From the NCBI GenBank assembly GCA_026014465.1, contig JAOZID010000010.1, forward strand, positions 1,460,303-1,524,302: a DNA stretch of 64,000 nucleotides, read 5' to 3'. Position numbers and translations under genes: made by a program. Source of the DNA: Candidatus Bathyarchaeota archaeon (GTDB lineage: Archaea > Thermoproteota > Bathyarchaeia > Bathyarchaeales > Bathycorpusculaceae). Below are positions 51,219 to 59,144 of this stretch, in pieces (position 1 is the stretch's first letter; the number at the start of each line of letters is the position of its first letter). The notes under the pieces are model-generated. The model made no database searches, was not told the DNA's origin, and was given only the letters and a program-made list of their open reading frames with translations.

Positions 51219-52496
51219 TTAGTTTTGGGTTTTGAATCGTAGGAGTGCTGCTATGCCTCCGAAGGCGTTTTTGAGCATTTGTCCTTCTTCGGTTTCGCCG
51301 CTAATGACTTCTACGTCGGTGTTGCTGTATTCGGCGATTTGGGCTAAATCTTCGACGATGTCTGTTTTTTCTTCTATGGTTAGGCTTGGGGCGGTGCATT
51401 TGGGGCAGGGTTTGTTTGACAGTTCTGTTTCAAAGGCTGCTATGTTTGGGTTTTTGACGGTTTGCTGCTCTTGGTATTCGCATGCGCTGCATTTGATTTT
51501 GACGCGCGTAAACTCTACTCCTTCTGAAAGCAGCAACGTGCGCACTGCGCCTGACTCCAAAGCTCTTCGAACCTCAGCTTCTCCATACGTAACAAACCCA
51601 CTATCACGCCCAACTTCATAGAGGAACTTTTGCATAATCTGCTTCTCTTCGATGTAGCGGACTTTACGCATAATCTCGGGTGCTTTTTCTACGACCTCTT
51701 TTACGCCTTGCTCTTCAACGTACGCGGTATCTACGACCTCTAGAATTTTGTTTTTGAGTTGGTAGTTGAGGTATTCGCCTTTTTGGAAGTCGTATTTGGT
51801 TGGTCCTGGTCCTCCTAGGATGATGCCTTTGAGGGTGTCGATGTTTAGGAAGATTTCGTTGGCGTTTTCTCCTACGCGGTCAAAGTATTCGTTAAGCTGC
51901 ATGTCCCGCAATCGTTCGTATCGTCGGGCGGATTGTCCTCCTGCGCGGGTTTTGCCTGCTACGCCTGAGTTCATTTCCCGCACGATGTCTAAGCGTTTGC
52001 CTTGCAGTGTGGCTATGGTGGCTTGGGATGCGTCAACAAGGAGTATGCCGTAGGTTTCTTTTGCCCGAAGCATTTCCTGCAGGTGCTCTGTGTGGAAGCG
52101 GGAGTCACAGCGGTACAGGAAAATCTTGATGGGTTCTGGCGGTATGATAACGTAGGTTTCCATGCGTTCGGTGCCTGGTCCGCCGCCTTCTTGGGGTAGG
52201 GCGCCTGCGAAGATTACGATGCCTTTTTCGCCTGGGTCTTTGAAGAGTTTGAGTTTTTGCTGGACTTTGATGATGGCGTCAAGCACGTTTTTGCGGGTAA
52301 CGTTGGATTTGATGTTGCTGGCGGTTCCGTATTCTTCGCGCAGCATGTTCACGGCGTCGCTGATTTGTTTGCCTGGCGGCACGTAAATGGTGATAAGTTC
52401 AGTGTGGCTGCCCTCTTTGTTGGCTAGGGTATCTAGGGTTTTTCGGAGCCGAAATAGCTCAAGAGAGGACTTTTTGGCGGTGCTCACTTTATTCAC
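51219..52496 (-). CDS. prf1: Peptide chain release factor aRF1
   Basis: Recognises all stop codons and triggers peptide release in archaea. 425 residues. NIKS (61-64) is the stop-decoding motif and GGQ (186-188) in AGGQSARRYERL is the catalytic loop. The C-terminal domain includes a four-cysteine zinc ribbon (CSACEYQ and CPKCTAP). All three stop codons occur as gene ends in this window, so standard decoding is expected. It stands alone, convergent with the immunity-like gene. Confidence 0.96.
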   Translation of the reverse strand: MNKVSTAKKSSLELFRLRKTLDTLANKEGSHTELITIYVPPGKQISDAVNMLREEYGTASNIKSNVTRKNVLDAIIKVQQKLKLFKDPGEKGIVIFAGALPQEGGGPGTERMETYVIIPPEPIKIFLYRCDSRFHTEHLQEMLRAKETYGILLVDASQATIATLQGKRLDIVREMNSGVAGKTRAGGQSARRYERLRDMQLNEYFDRVGENANEIFLNIDTLKGIILGGPGPTKYDFQKGEYLNYQLKNKILEVVDTAYVEEQGVKEVVEKAPEIMRKVRYIEEKQIMQKFLYEVGRDSGFVTYGEAEVRRALESGAVRTLLLSEGVEFTRVKIKCSACEYQEQQTVKNPNIAAFETELSNKPCPKCTAPSLTIEEKTDIVEDLAQIAEYSNTDVEVISGETEEGQMLKNAFGGIAALLRFKTQN

Positions 52497-52568
52497 TAAC
52501 TACGCTTTAAGCATAAACTACGCGGGTTCAAATCAAATAAAAGTTCTGGAAAAGAAAGAAGGAAGGGT

Positions 52569-53540
52569 TTAGGGTGCGCCTATGGCTTCTTTCAAGTATG
52601 CCTTGAAAGGTCCTAGTTTGCCGCCGTAGTTGCCTGACGTGATTTTTACTACGCCTGGGACGTTTGCGGCTGCAGCTACTCCTTGTTTCATGCCGTTTTT
52701 CACTGCATCAAGTGTCAAACCGTTCATGACAACTTCGTAGACGCAAGTTACGCCGTCGGGAACCACAGAGTCAGGCACAAGGTCTTTGAGAGTGGGGCAG
52801 TAGGGGTGGTTGGTTGAGGCTTTTAGTTTGTATTTTAGTGAACCTGCTTTGCTTCCTGCGCGGCAGATGCCTCCGGGGAACTGCATGATGACGTCGGGGG
52901 CGTTTTTGCGTATGGCGTCTGCGGCTGCTTCGGCTGCTTTGAGTCCTTCTTCTTGGGTTTTTGCAAATATCATAAAGTTGCCGCCTGCGACTGCGTGTGT
53001 GGCACCAAAGCCGTCTTCAACGATAAAGTTGCCTTCCATGACTGGGATTTTCCAGCATCGCCTGCCGCCGACCATGGCTTTCTTTTGGTAGCCATCACCA
53101 AAGTACCTTAGGCTGCTGCCTACGTTAAGGGTGCGTTTGCCCTGCAAGCCGTTGAAAGCTGAGGTTGTGGGACAAGTAAGAGTACATTGACCGATACGGT
53201 CCATAAGTTGCTGTTTGAGTTCGAAGCGGTCACGGTTGTAAATTTGGATAAGTATTCCAGGTCGTTTGTCAGGAGTCTGGTCTGCTGGAACAGTTCGCTC
53301 GATTGCGGCTTCTGCAGTTGCCTCGATAACGCTTGTGGCAAAACCTGTAGTTAAACTTGCGGCGATTTGTGCCCATTTCTCGTTTTGAGCCGTAATGAGA
53401 ACTCTTCCTGCCCAGAGAGGAAACATTTCGGCGAAAGTGTCTACGATCTGCAAAGTATTCCCCGAGGGAGTTTTCACGTTGAACACTTTCTGTTGTTCGT
53501 CGTAGCCTAAAATTTCCAGCTTGATATTGTCGCTTGACAT
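52569..53540 (-). CDS. ftr: Formylmethanofuran:tetrahydromethanopterin formyltransferase
   Basis: Moves a formyl group between methanofuran and tetrahydromethanopterin, a step in methanogenesis and in the archaeal Wood-Ljungdahl methyl branch. 323 residues. IVDTFAEMFPLWAGRVLITA, QIAASLTTGFATSVIEATAEA, IGQCTLTCPTTSAFNGL and the C-terminal SGNYGGKLGPFKAYL closely follow Methanothermobacter Ftr. A 15-residue N-terminal extension (KLEILGYDEQQKVFNVKTP) precedes the usual start. No other methyl-branch genes and no mcr gene are in this window. Confidence 0.93.
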   Translation of the reverse strand: MSSDNIKLEILGYDEQQKVFNVKTPSGNTLQIVDTFAEMFPLWAGRVLITAQNEKWAQIAASLTTGFATSVIEATAEAAIERTVPADQTPDKRPGILIQIYNRDRFELKQQLMDRIGQCTLTCPTTSAFNGLQGKRTLNVGSSLRYFGDGYQKKAMVGGRRCWKIPVMEGNFIVEDGFGATHAVAGGNFMIFAKTQEEGLKAAEAAADAIRKNAPDVIMQFPGGICRAGSKAGSLKYKLKASTNHPYCPTLKDLVPDSVVPDGVTCVYEVVMNGLTLDAVKNGMKQGVAAAANVPGVVKITSGNYGGKLGPFKAYLKEAIGAP

Positions 53541-53553
53541 GAGTGAGACCTTT

Positions 53554-53613
53554 GTGTCTGTTATGTTCGGTCTGATTTAAGAGTTTTCATGACAGACACT
53601 GCAGTTTAAATGA
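53554..53613 (-). promoter_or_regulatory. ftr upstream region with long inverted repeat
   Basis: ATTTAAAC (53614-53607 on the minus strand) is TATA-like. GTGTCTGT (53554-53561) and ACAGACAC (53592-53599) are perfect eight-base inverted arms 30 bases apart, lying in the expected 5' untranslated region. They could form a stem in the leader or a split operator. The remaining bases to 53693 hold no gene. Confidence 0.35.
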
Positions 53614-53693
53614 TTCTATGCGGCGCTTTCTTTGTTTCGAAGCGTCTTTGATGGCGTGGCGGGGCGCAGTTGCCTGTTGGTGGTGGGTGTTTG

Positions 53694-55457
53694 CTAAAAA
53701 GGGGTTTTTGAGTTGGGTTTTTTGTGTTTGTATGCTGTTAAGCCCGCTGCGGTCAAAGCAAGCACTGCAAGAGTTGCCCAGATGGGAAACTCGGGGATAG
53801 ACGGCGAAGGCGTTGGGCTTGTGGAGGGCTTAATGCTTGGGGTTGGCGATTGGGTAGGCTGCGATGACGGGAGAGGCGAAGTGGGAACAGCTGGAAACGG
53901 CAGGGGACTAGTGAGGGGGTAGTGGTCGATGTTGTTTGGGTTTACTTCAAAGAATGTGTCGCCTATGCCTGAGTTGCCGATTTCAGAGGCGTTGGGGTAG
54001 CGTGTATAGTAGTCGCTCCAGTAGTTTCCATATGTGCCGTTATCCCACAAGTTAGATTCAGGTCCAAAATACCATGGGTTTGAAATCTGCAGGTTTCCTT
54101 TTGTGGCGATGTTGTCTAAAAAGTTGTTGTAGTAGATGAGGTTGTTGTTTGGTTGCGTTTGGCTGCTGCTAAGCTGCATAGCCCACATGCTGTTTTCTTG
54201 GAAGGTGTTTTGGAAGATGACGTTGTTGCCGCCCATGTAGATGTAGCTGCCAAAGCTGTTTTGGGCGATGTAATTGTTGGAAACAAGGTTGTCTGCTGAA
54301 GAGGCAAGGCTTATACCGCGGTCAAAGCGGGTTATGTTGTTACCGCTAACCTTGCAGTTGTTGGTGCTTAATAGGCTAATGCCCAAAGACGGCAAAATAT
54401 TCGAGTTAGAACCTGAAAGAAAATTTTGGGTAACAGACACGTTGCTTGACACGCGAAGAGTTATGGCTGCGCCGCCGTTGCTTATGATGGTGTTTTCAGT
54501 TACGGTCACATTTGTGCAGGCATCCAAAGAAACGCCAAACCCGTTACCGCTTAGCCTGTTTTGGGTGATTGTTGTGTTTGTTGTAGAATGCAAAATTACT
54601 GCCTCACTGTTACCTGAAATGTCCAAGTTCTGCACGATAATGTTGCTGCAGTTTCCCAGCCCAACAAACCCCGCATCCAAAGGAACCGCCCTGTCATGCA
54701 CGTTAATCCAGTAGTAGATGGGTCTTTCGCGTATTGTGTTGGAGGTGTCTATTTTTTGGTAAAAGTCCGCGTAGGAGTGGTAGCTGATTTCTAAGTTGTT
54801 GTTTGCGCTGTTGAGTTGGTTTCCTGTGAGGGTGTTGTTTGCGCAGTAGCCGATGTAGAGGTCGATTTTGTTGTCGGCGAAGGTGTTGTGGAGAATTTGG
54901 TTGCTGGTTGACTCTGATTGGAAGAGCATGCCGTACTCGTTAAAGCCCGTTACGCTGTTGCCCTCAATGCGGTTGAGTTGGGAGTTGCTAACCCAAAAAC
55001 CCGTCTGGAACCCTTCGCTACTTGGAGCAACCACCGTGTTATTCAGAGCCACATTGCCCATCGAGTCCCACAGGTAAATGCCATGAACAAAACCGTCGAC
55101 GACTAAGTTTTTGACGGTAACGTTTTGTCTTTCGGTGAGGTCTACCCCTCTATCAATGTAACCATACGCCCGAATATAGTGACCCGCACCGTCAATTACG
55201 ATGTTGTCTTTTTGCACAGCGATTGCCGCAAAAAAGTTGTTTTCACTGCGTACAAGGTCTAGGTCAGCGGTTAACGTGTACAGGTTGCCTTCCCGTTTGA
55301 TGTTGTCTGTTCCATCGACGCTGCCGTCTGGCAGGATGTTGATGCCTACTGGGGACGTGGATGCCCAATTAATCTGCGCCAAAGCAGGAGCAACCCCAAT
55401 CAAACCAAAAACAGCAAAGGCAACTAGCAAAACTGTGAGAACCGAGAACTTTTTCAT
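53694..55457 (-). CDS. Exported right-handed beta-helix protein with C-terminal anchor
   Basis: 587 residues: signal peptide (VLTVLLVAFAVFGLIGVAPALA), a NosD/PbH1-type beta helix of repeating strand-turn units (NVTVKNLVVDGFVHGIYLWD, NVTVTENTIISNGGAAITLR), a Pro/Ser/Thr linker, and PEFPIWATLAVLALTAAGL followed by basic residues, a PEF-type C-terminal sorting or anchor signal. Such proteins bind or cleave polysaccharide, or act as surface adhesins; no catalytic residue is assigned. The ATG overlaps a 44-codon small ORF by ATGA. Confidence 0.85.
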   Translation of the reverse strand: MKKFSVLTVLLVAFAVFGLIGVAPALAQINWASTSPVGINILPDGSVDGTDNIKREGNLYTLTADLDLVRSENNFFAAIAVQKDNIVIDGAGHYIRAYGYIDRGVDLTERQNVTVKNLVVDGFVHGIYLWDSMGNVALNNTVVAPSSEGFQTGFWVSNSQLNRIEGNSVTGFNEYGMLFQSESTSNQILHNTFADNKIDLYIGYCANNTLTGNQLNSANNNLEISYHSYADFYQKIDTSNTIRERPIYYWINVHDRAVPLDAGFVGLGNCSNIIVQNLDISGNSEAVILHSTTNTTITQNRLSGNGFGVSLDACTNVTVTENTIISNGGAAITLRVSSNVSVTQNFLSGSNSNILPSLGISLLSTNNCKVSGNNITRFDRGISLASSADNLVSNNYIAQNSFGSYIYMGGNNVIFQNTFQENSMWAMQLSSSQTQPNNNLIYYNNFLDNIATKGNLQISNPWYFGPESNLWDNGTYGNYWSDYYTRYPNASEIGNSGIGDTFFEVNPNNIDHYPLTSPLPFPAVPTSPLPSSQPTQSPTPSIKPSTSPTPSPSIPEFPIWATLAVLALTAAGLTAYKHKKPNSKTPF

Positions 55458-55588
55458 TTAACATTCACTCCCCGCTCGTAAACAACAATAAACAAAAACA
55501 CTACAGTCACAATAACCCCCGCCATAATCACGATGGAAAACTTTGCGTTGCGGCTGCAACCGCCACTGGGGTTTTTCTTTGCCTCCAT
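55454..55588 (-). CDS. 44-codon single-helix membrane peptide
   Basis: Below the usual size cut-off. ATG 55588 to TGA 55454. It begins MEAKKNPSGGCSRNAKFS and continues with a hydrophobic helix (IVIMAGVIVTVVFLFIVVY) and a short polar end ERGVNVK. Its stop overlaps the ATG of the beta-helix gene (ATGA), so it is translationally coupled. It could help export or anchor that protein. No Shine-Dalgarno sequence; probably near-leaderless. Confidence 0.6.
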   Translation of the reverse strand: MEAKKNPSGGCSRNAKFSIVIMAGVIVTVVFLFIVVYERGVNVK

Positions 55589-55626
55589 ACAAAAACTAAA
55601 GATAGGCTTGTCCTAAGAGGGTTTTT

Positions 55627-55688
55627 GTCAGGGTTTCTTGACCTAAAAAAGCAGGCTGCTCTTTATTTTTACGTCAAAATTTCTTGAC
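55627..55688 (-). promoter_or_regulatory. Two copies of a 16-base palindromic operator candidate
   Basis: GTCAGGGTTTCTTGAC (55627-55642) and GTCAAAATTTCTTGAC (55673-55688) match at 13 of 16 positions, and both have GTCA..TGAC ends. They are 46 bases apart and flank an A/T-rich AAAAATAAAG (55668-55659) that may be the TATA element of the small peptide/beta-helix unit. The spacing suits cooperative binding by a dimeric repressor. Confidence 0.5.
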
Positions 55689-55706
55689 TAACACGGAGCA
55701 TACGTT

Positions 55707-55943
55707 CTAGCTGGTGTTGTCCTTGTTTTCTTGAATTCTTCTTTGTTGTTCAGGCGTAAAAATTTCTTCTTGGCATACGGGGCACTTGAGCATAGCAACG
55801 TCTTTTATTACTGCGCCGTCGAATTCAAAATCGCCTTTAATCTCTAAATACTCCACACAGCACGTGGGGCACAGTAGCGCGCCTGCTTTTACGGTTTCTG
55901 TTGGGGTTTGGCGGCTTTGGCTGTGGCTTTTCATTTTGCTCAC
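55707..55943 (-). CDS. Small zinc-finger protein (YgiT/MqsA-type N-terminus)
   Basis: 78 residues with LCPTCCVEYLEIKGDFEFDGAV and LKCPVCQEEIFTPEQQRRI, two CxxC pairs as in the YgiT-type zinc finger that forms the N-terminal half of MqsA antitoxins. It lacks a helix-turn-helix domain and no MqsR-like toxin neighbours it, so it may be a stand-alone metal-binding protein. Cysteines at about 25, 28 and 54, 57. It lies just upstream of the palindrome pair. Confidence 0.6.
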   Translation of the reverse strand: MSKMKSHSQSRQTPTETVKAGALLCPTCCVEYLEIKGDFEFDGAVIKDVAMLKCPVCQEEIFTPEQQRRIQENKDNTS

Positions 55944-56111
55944 TCAAAACAAGTTTGGCGGCGCTAATAAACATCTGCTGCTCTTGGGCATGGTCTGCAT
56001 TGCTTGCGGAAACAGGTGTTTTGCGGAAAAATCCTGTATCAGTAGGTTTTACCCTTTTTGCAGGTGGTAAAAATACGGAAAACGTAACAGAATTTAAAGA
56101 AAACGGAAAAC

Positions 56112-56154
56112 CTTAAATAATCACCCCGATAACTTCTATTTGCTCTATAGGAGA
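56112..56154 (+). promoter_or_regulatory. Promoter and ribosome site of the dap operon
   Basis: CTTAAATAA (56112-56120) is a TATA box giving a start near 56140. TAGGAGA (56148-56154) is the Shine-Dalgarno sequence eight bases before the dapA ATG. The bases 55944-56111 show no gene of quality. Confidence 0.5.
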
Positions 56155-56162
56155 CCATCAAA

Positions 56163-57203
56163 ATGACACATTTCAGTGGATGCTACACCGCCCTTGTAAC
56201 CCCCATACTTGCAAACCGAGAATTAGACTACGAGGGCCTGCGCAGATTAGTTGAATTCCAAATAAACGAAGGCGTCAGCGGTATACTCGCCTGCGGCACT
56301 ACTGGCGAAAGCGCCACTTTAGACTGGAACGAACATAACAAAGTCACAGAAAAAATAAACGAGTACGTCGGAGACGACGGATTAACCATGGCGGGAACGG
56401 GTAGCAACAGCACCCAAGAAGCCATCGAAGGCACCCTGCACGCCCAGCACCTAGGCATCAAATGCGTCCTGCTAGTTGACCCCTACTACAATGGTCCTAG
56501 CAGCTTAGAAATCCGCAAAGAATACCTAGAGCCCGTAGCAGAGCAGTTCCCCGACATCCAAGTCATCCCCTACGTCATCCCAGGCCGAACAGGCACCCAA
56601 CTGCTCCCCCAAGACTTAGCCATGCTCCACAAGCAATGCCCAAACAACGTACGCGCCGTAAAAGAAGCAACAGGAAACTTTGAAAACATGCAGCTAACCC
56701 GCAAATTCTGCGGAGCCGACTTTGATATCCTCTCAGGCGACGACGAAAAAACCTTCCGCATGATAACCTCCCCTGACATCAAAGCCGCAGGCGCCATATC
56801 CGTTACTTCAAACATTGCCCCCCGAGCCGTCTCAGACATGATACGTTTTGCGCGGGAAGGACAAACCGAGCAGGCACAGCAACTCTTTGATGCTTTGCAG
56901 CCGCTTTTTGGCTTGGTCACCGTTAAAACCCAAGAACCAACCCCCTACGGCGAAGTGCTAGTTAAGGCACGCAATCCTTTACCCTGCAAGACGCTCATGA
57001 ACATTTTAGGCATGCCCTCAGGATCCTGCAGGCAACCTCTAGGCAAAATGACCAAAGCAGGCATAGAAGTTGTCTTGCAAGTCGCGCGCACCGTCTACGA
57101 GGCTAACCCTGAAATCCTTGAACCCATCGCCGAATACTTTGACGTAAACCTGCAAACCCGATTAAGCGACCCAAAGTACTTGGAGGGTCTTTACTACGAT
57201 TAA
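56163..57203 (+). CDS. dapA: 4-hydroxy-tetrahydrodipicolinate synthase
   Basis: Condenses pyruvate and aspartate semialdehyde, opening the lysine branch. A TIM barrel with GCTALVTPI, GILACGTTGESATLDWNEH, YYNGPSS and the Schiff-base lysine K167 in AVKEATG. At 346 residues it is about 50 longer than usual; the extra C-terminal part (PEILEPIAEYFDVNLQTRL) is helical. The dapB start lies inside its last codons. Confidence 0.94.
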   Translation: MTHFSGCYTALVTPILANRELDYEGLRRLVEFQINEGVSGILACGTTGESATLDWNEHNKVTEKINEYVGDDGLTMAGTGSNSTQEAIEGTLHAQHLGIKCVLLVDPYYNGPSSLEIRKEYLEPVAEQFPDIQVIPYVIPGRTGTQLLPQDLAMLHKQCPNNVRAVKEATGNFENMQLTRKFCGADFDILSGDDEKTFRMITSPDIKAAGAISVTSNIAPRAVSDMIRFAREGQTEQAQQLFDALQPLFGLVTVKTQEPTPYGEVLVKARNPLPCKTLMNILGMPSGSCRQPLGKMTKAGIEVVLQVARTVYEANPEILEPIAEYFDVNLQTRLSDPKYLEGLYYD

Positions 57204-57984
57204 ACTATGCATCGCAGGCGCAGCAGGCAGAATGGGCAGAGCCCTCATCAGTGAAGCAACTGCAAAGGGTCATCAAGTCGTGGGTGCCATAGAAGCTCCC
57301 GATAACCCCTGCATAGGCAAAAGCCTTAGCGAGTTGGGTATAAGCCACAGCAAAACCTGCATCGTTGGACCTGACCAACTCAAAATGGCTTGCGCAGAAG
57401 CCGACGTCTACGTTTCCTTTACTTTACCCCCTGCGGAAATGCGAAACATACCCACCGTCGTGGATATGGGCAAACGTGTCGTTCTTGGAACCACCGGCTT
57501 TACCGCCGAGCAAAAAAGCAAAATTGAAAGCTTGCTCTCCAAAGTGCCTTCAGTCTTTGCCCCCAACTACTCCGTAGGCGTAAACATTCTCTTCAAACTC
57601 GCCGAAGTCCTCAAAGCCTTCCCCGCCGAGTACACCTGCAGCATAAACGAAATCCACCACACCGCCAAAAAAGACGCCCCCAGCGGAACCGCCCTCAAAC
57701 TCGGAGAAATCGTCTCAAACGTTCGCGGCTACACCAAAAACGTGTACGGCAGAGAAGGAACCAGCATACGCCAACCCGAAGAACTAGAAATCGCCGCTCT
57801 ACGCGCAGGCGGCGTCCCTGGAATTCACGATTTAATCGTTGCGGGTCCTTACGAGATGCTTAAAATCCAGCACACCGCGTTCTCGCGAAACTGCCTATCC
57901 CAAGGCGCTATCTACGCGGCGGAGTGGGTAAGCAAACAACAAACCCCTGGAGTTTACAGCATGGCAACCGTGCTGGGGCTCTAA
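57196..57984 (+). CDS. dapB: 4-hydroxy-tetrahydrodipicolinate reductase with probable ACG start
   Basis: NAD(P)H-dependent reductase. The Rossmann motif CIAGAAGRMGRALISE must be part of the protein, but the first in-frame ATG (57232) lies inside it (the M of GRMGRA). From an in-frame TAA at 57163-57165 to 57231 there is no ATG, GTG or TTG. ACG at 57196, giving (M)IKLCIAGAAGRMG, lies eight bases after GGAGGG (57182-57187). An ATT at 57199 is the only other plausible near-cognate. Later motifs are FAPNYSVGVNILFKLAEVL and EIHHTAKKDAPSGTALKL, the catalytic His-His-x-x-Lys-x-D-x-P-S-G-T-A site. Length from ACG is 262 residues, normal for DapB. It overlaps dapA by eight bases. Confidence 0.9.
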   Translation, partial: TIKLCIAGAAGRMGRALISEATAKGHQVVGAIEAPDNPCIGKSLSELGISHSKTCIVGPDQLKMACAEADVYVSFTLPPAEMRNIPTVVDMGKRVVLGTTGFTAEQKSKIESLLSKVPSVFAPNYSVGVNILFKLAEVLKAFPAEYTCSINEIHHTAKKDAPSGTALKLGEIVSNVRGYTKNVYGREGTSIRQPEELEIAALRAGGVPGIHDLIVAGPYEMLKIQHTAFSRNCLSQGAIYAAEWVSKQQTPGVYSMATVLGL

Positions 57985-58042
57985 TCAGAATCAAAGTATT
58001 TATCCCAGAAACTAATCAAACTGAAAAAGGAACGCGAAATAA

Positions 58043-59101
58043 ATGTCCTCTAAACGAAAAGTAGCTATATTGGGTGCCACTGGCGCCATTGGTCAAAGGT
58101 ACATTCAGCTCTTGCAGGAGCATCCGTGGTTTGAAATCTCGGTGCTTGCCGCTTCTGAACGCTCCGCAGGCAAAAAATACAAAGACGCCTGCAACTGGAC
58201 CATGGAATCCGAACTGCCCCAAGAAATCTCCGATATGACCGTAGCGGACGCCAGTGTAGACTCTGTTGAAGCAACCGGCAATGTTGATTTGGTTTTCAGT
58301 TCCCTGCCTGGTGGTCTTGCAGGTCCTGTAGAAGAAGAATTCGCCGCCAAATACCCAGTGTTTAGCAAGGCTTCTGCGCACCGCATGGACGCCGACGTGC
58401 CCCTGCTAATCCCCGAAGTTAACCCCGACCACCTCGCAATGGTTCCCGTTCAGCAAAAGAACCGCAACTGGAAGGGCTTTATCACAACTGACCCCAACTG
58501 CAGCACCATCCAAATGGCTTTGACGCTAAAGCCGCTTATGCAGTTTGGACTTAGCCAAGTCATGGTCACCACAATGCAGGCTCTTAGCGGCGCAGGCTAC
58601 CCCGGCGTGCCCTCACTGGACATTCTGGATAACGTTGTGCCCTACATCGGTGGCGAAGAAGAAAAGATGGAAACCGAATCCAACAAAATCTTGGGTTCGT
58701 TTAGCGGCAACTCCGTAAACGATGCGGGTTTTGTGGTTAGTGCAAGCTGTAATCGTGTGCATGTCAAGGACGGTCACTTGGAGTCTGTCTTTGTTACGTT
58801 GGATAAGAATCCTTCACTGCAAGAAGTTGAGGAAGCGTTTAGAAGCTTTAAGGGTGAACCTCAGCAGCTAAAGTTGCCCAGCGCCCCTCCGCAACCCATT
58901 GTCATTCGTGAAGAGCAAAGCCGTCCGCAGCCCCGCTTTGACCGCGGCGCAGGCAAAGGCATGAGCGTAACTGTTGGGCGAATCCGCAAAGACCCCCTCA
59001 TGACACTCAAATACATGTGCCTAGGACACAACACCATCCGCGGCGGCGCAGGCGCAGGCATCCTAAGCGCAGAACTCGCATTAGCCAAAGGACTAGCCTA
59101 A
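58043..59101 (+). CDS. asd: Aspartate-semialdehyde dehydrogenase
   Basis: Reduces aspartyl phosphate to aspartate semialdehyde, the branch point for Thr, Lys, homocysteine and, in archaea, aromatic synthesis. 352 residues, archaeal/fungal type. VAILGATGAIGQRYIQLL is the NADP loop; the catalytic cysteine is C153 in TTDPNCSTIQMAL. QALSGAGYPGVPSLD and GAGKGMSVTVGRIRKDP are family-typical. It follows dapB by 58 bases. Confidence 0.95.
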   Translation: MSSKRKVAILGATGAIGQRYIQLLQEHPWFEISVLAASERSAGKKYKDACNWTMESELPQEISDMTVADASVDSVEATGNVDLVFSSLPGGLAGPVEEEFAAKYPVFSKASAHRMDADVPLLIPEVNPDHLAMVPVQQKNRNWKGFITTDPNCSTIQMALTLKPLMQFGLSQVMVTTMQALSGAGYPGVPSLDILDNVVPYIGGEEEKMETESNKILGSFSGNSVNDAGFVVSASCNRVHVKDGHLESVFVTLDKNPSLQEVEEAFRSFKGEPQQLKLPSAPPQPIVIREEQSRPQPRFDRGAGKGMSVTVGRIRKDPLMTLKYMCLGHNTIRGGAGAGILSAELALAKGLA

Positions 59102-59144
59102 AACCCAACCCACCTTTCTAATGCACACTAACAGGTGAAAAACA

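Noticed and set aside
52515-52540. GGGTTCAAATC resembling a tRNA T-arm
   Set aside because: No complementary stem, anticodon arm or acceptor stem can be built around it.
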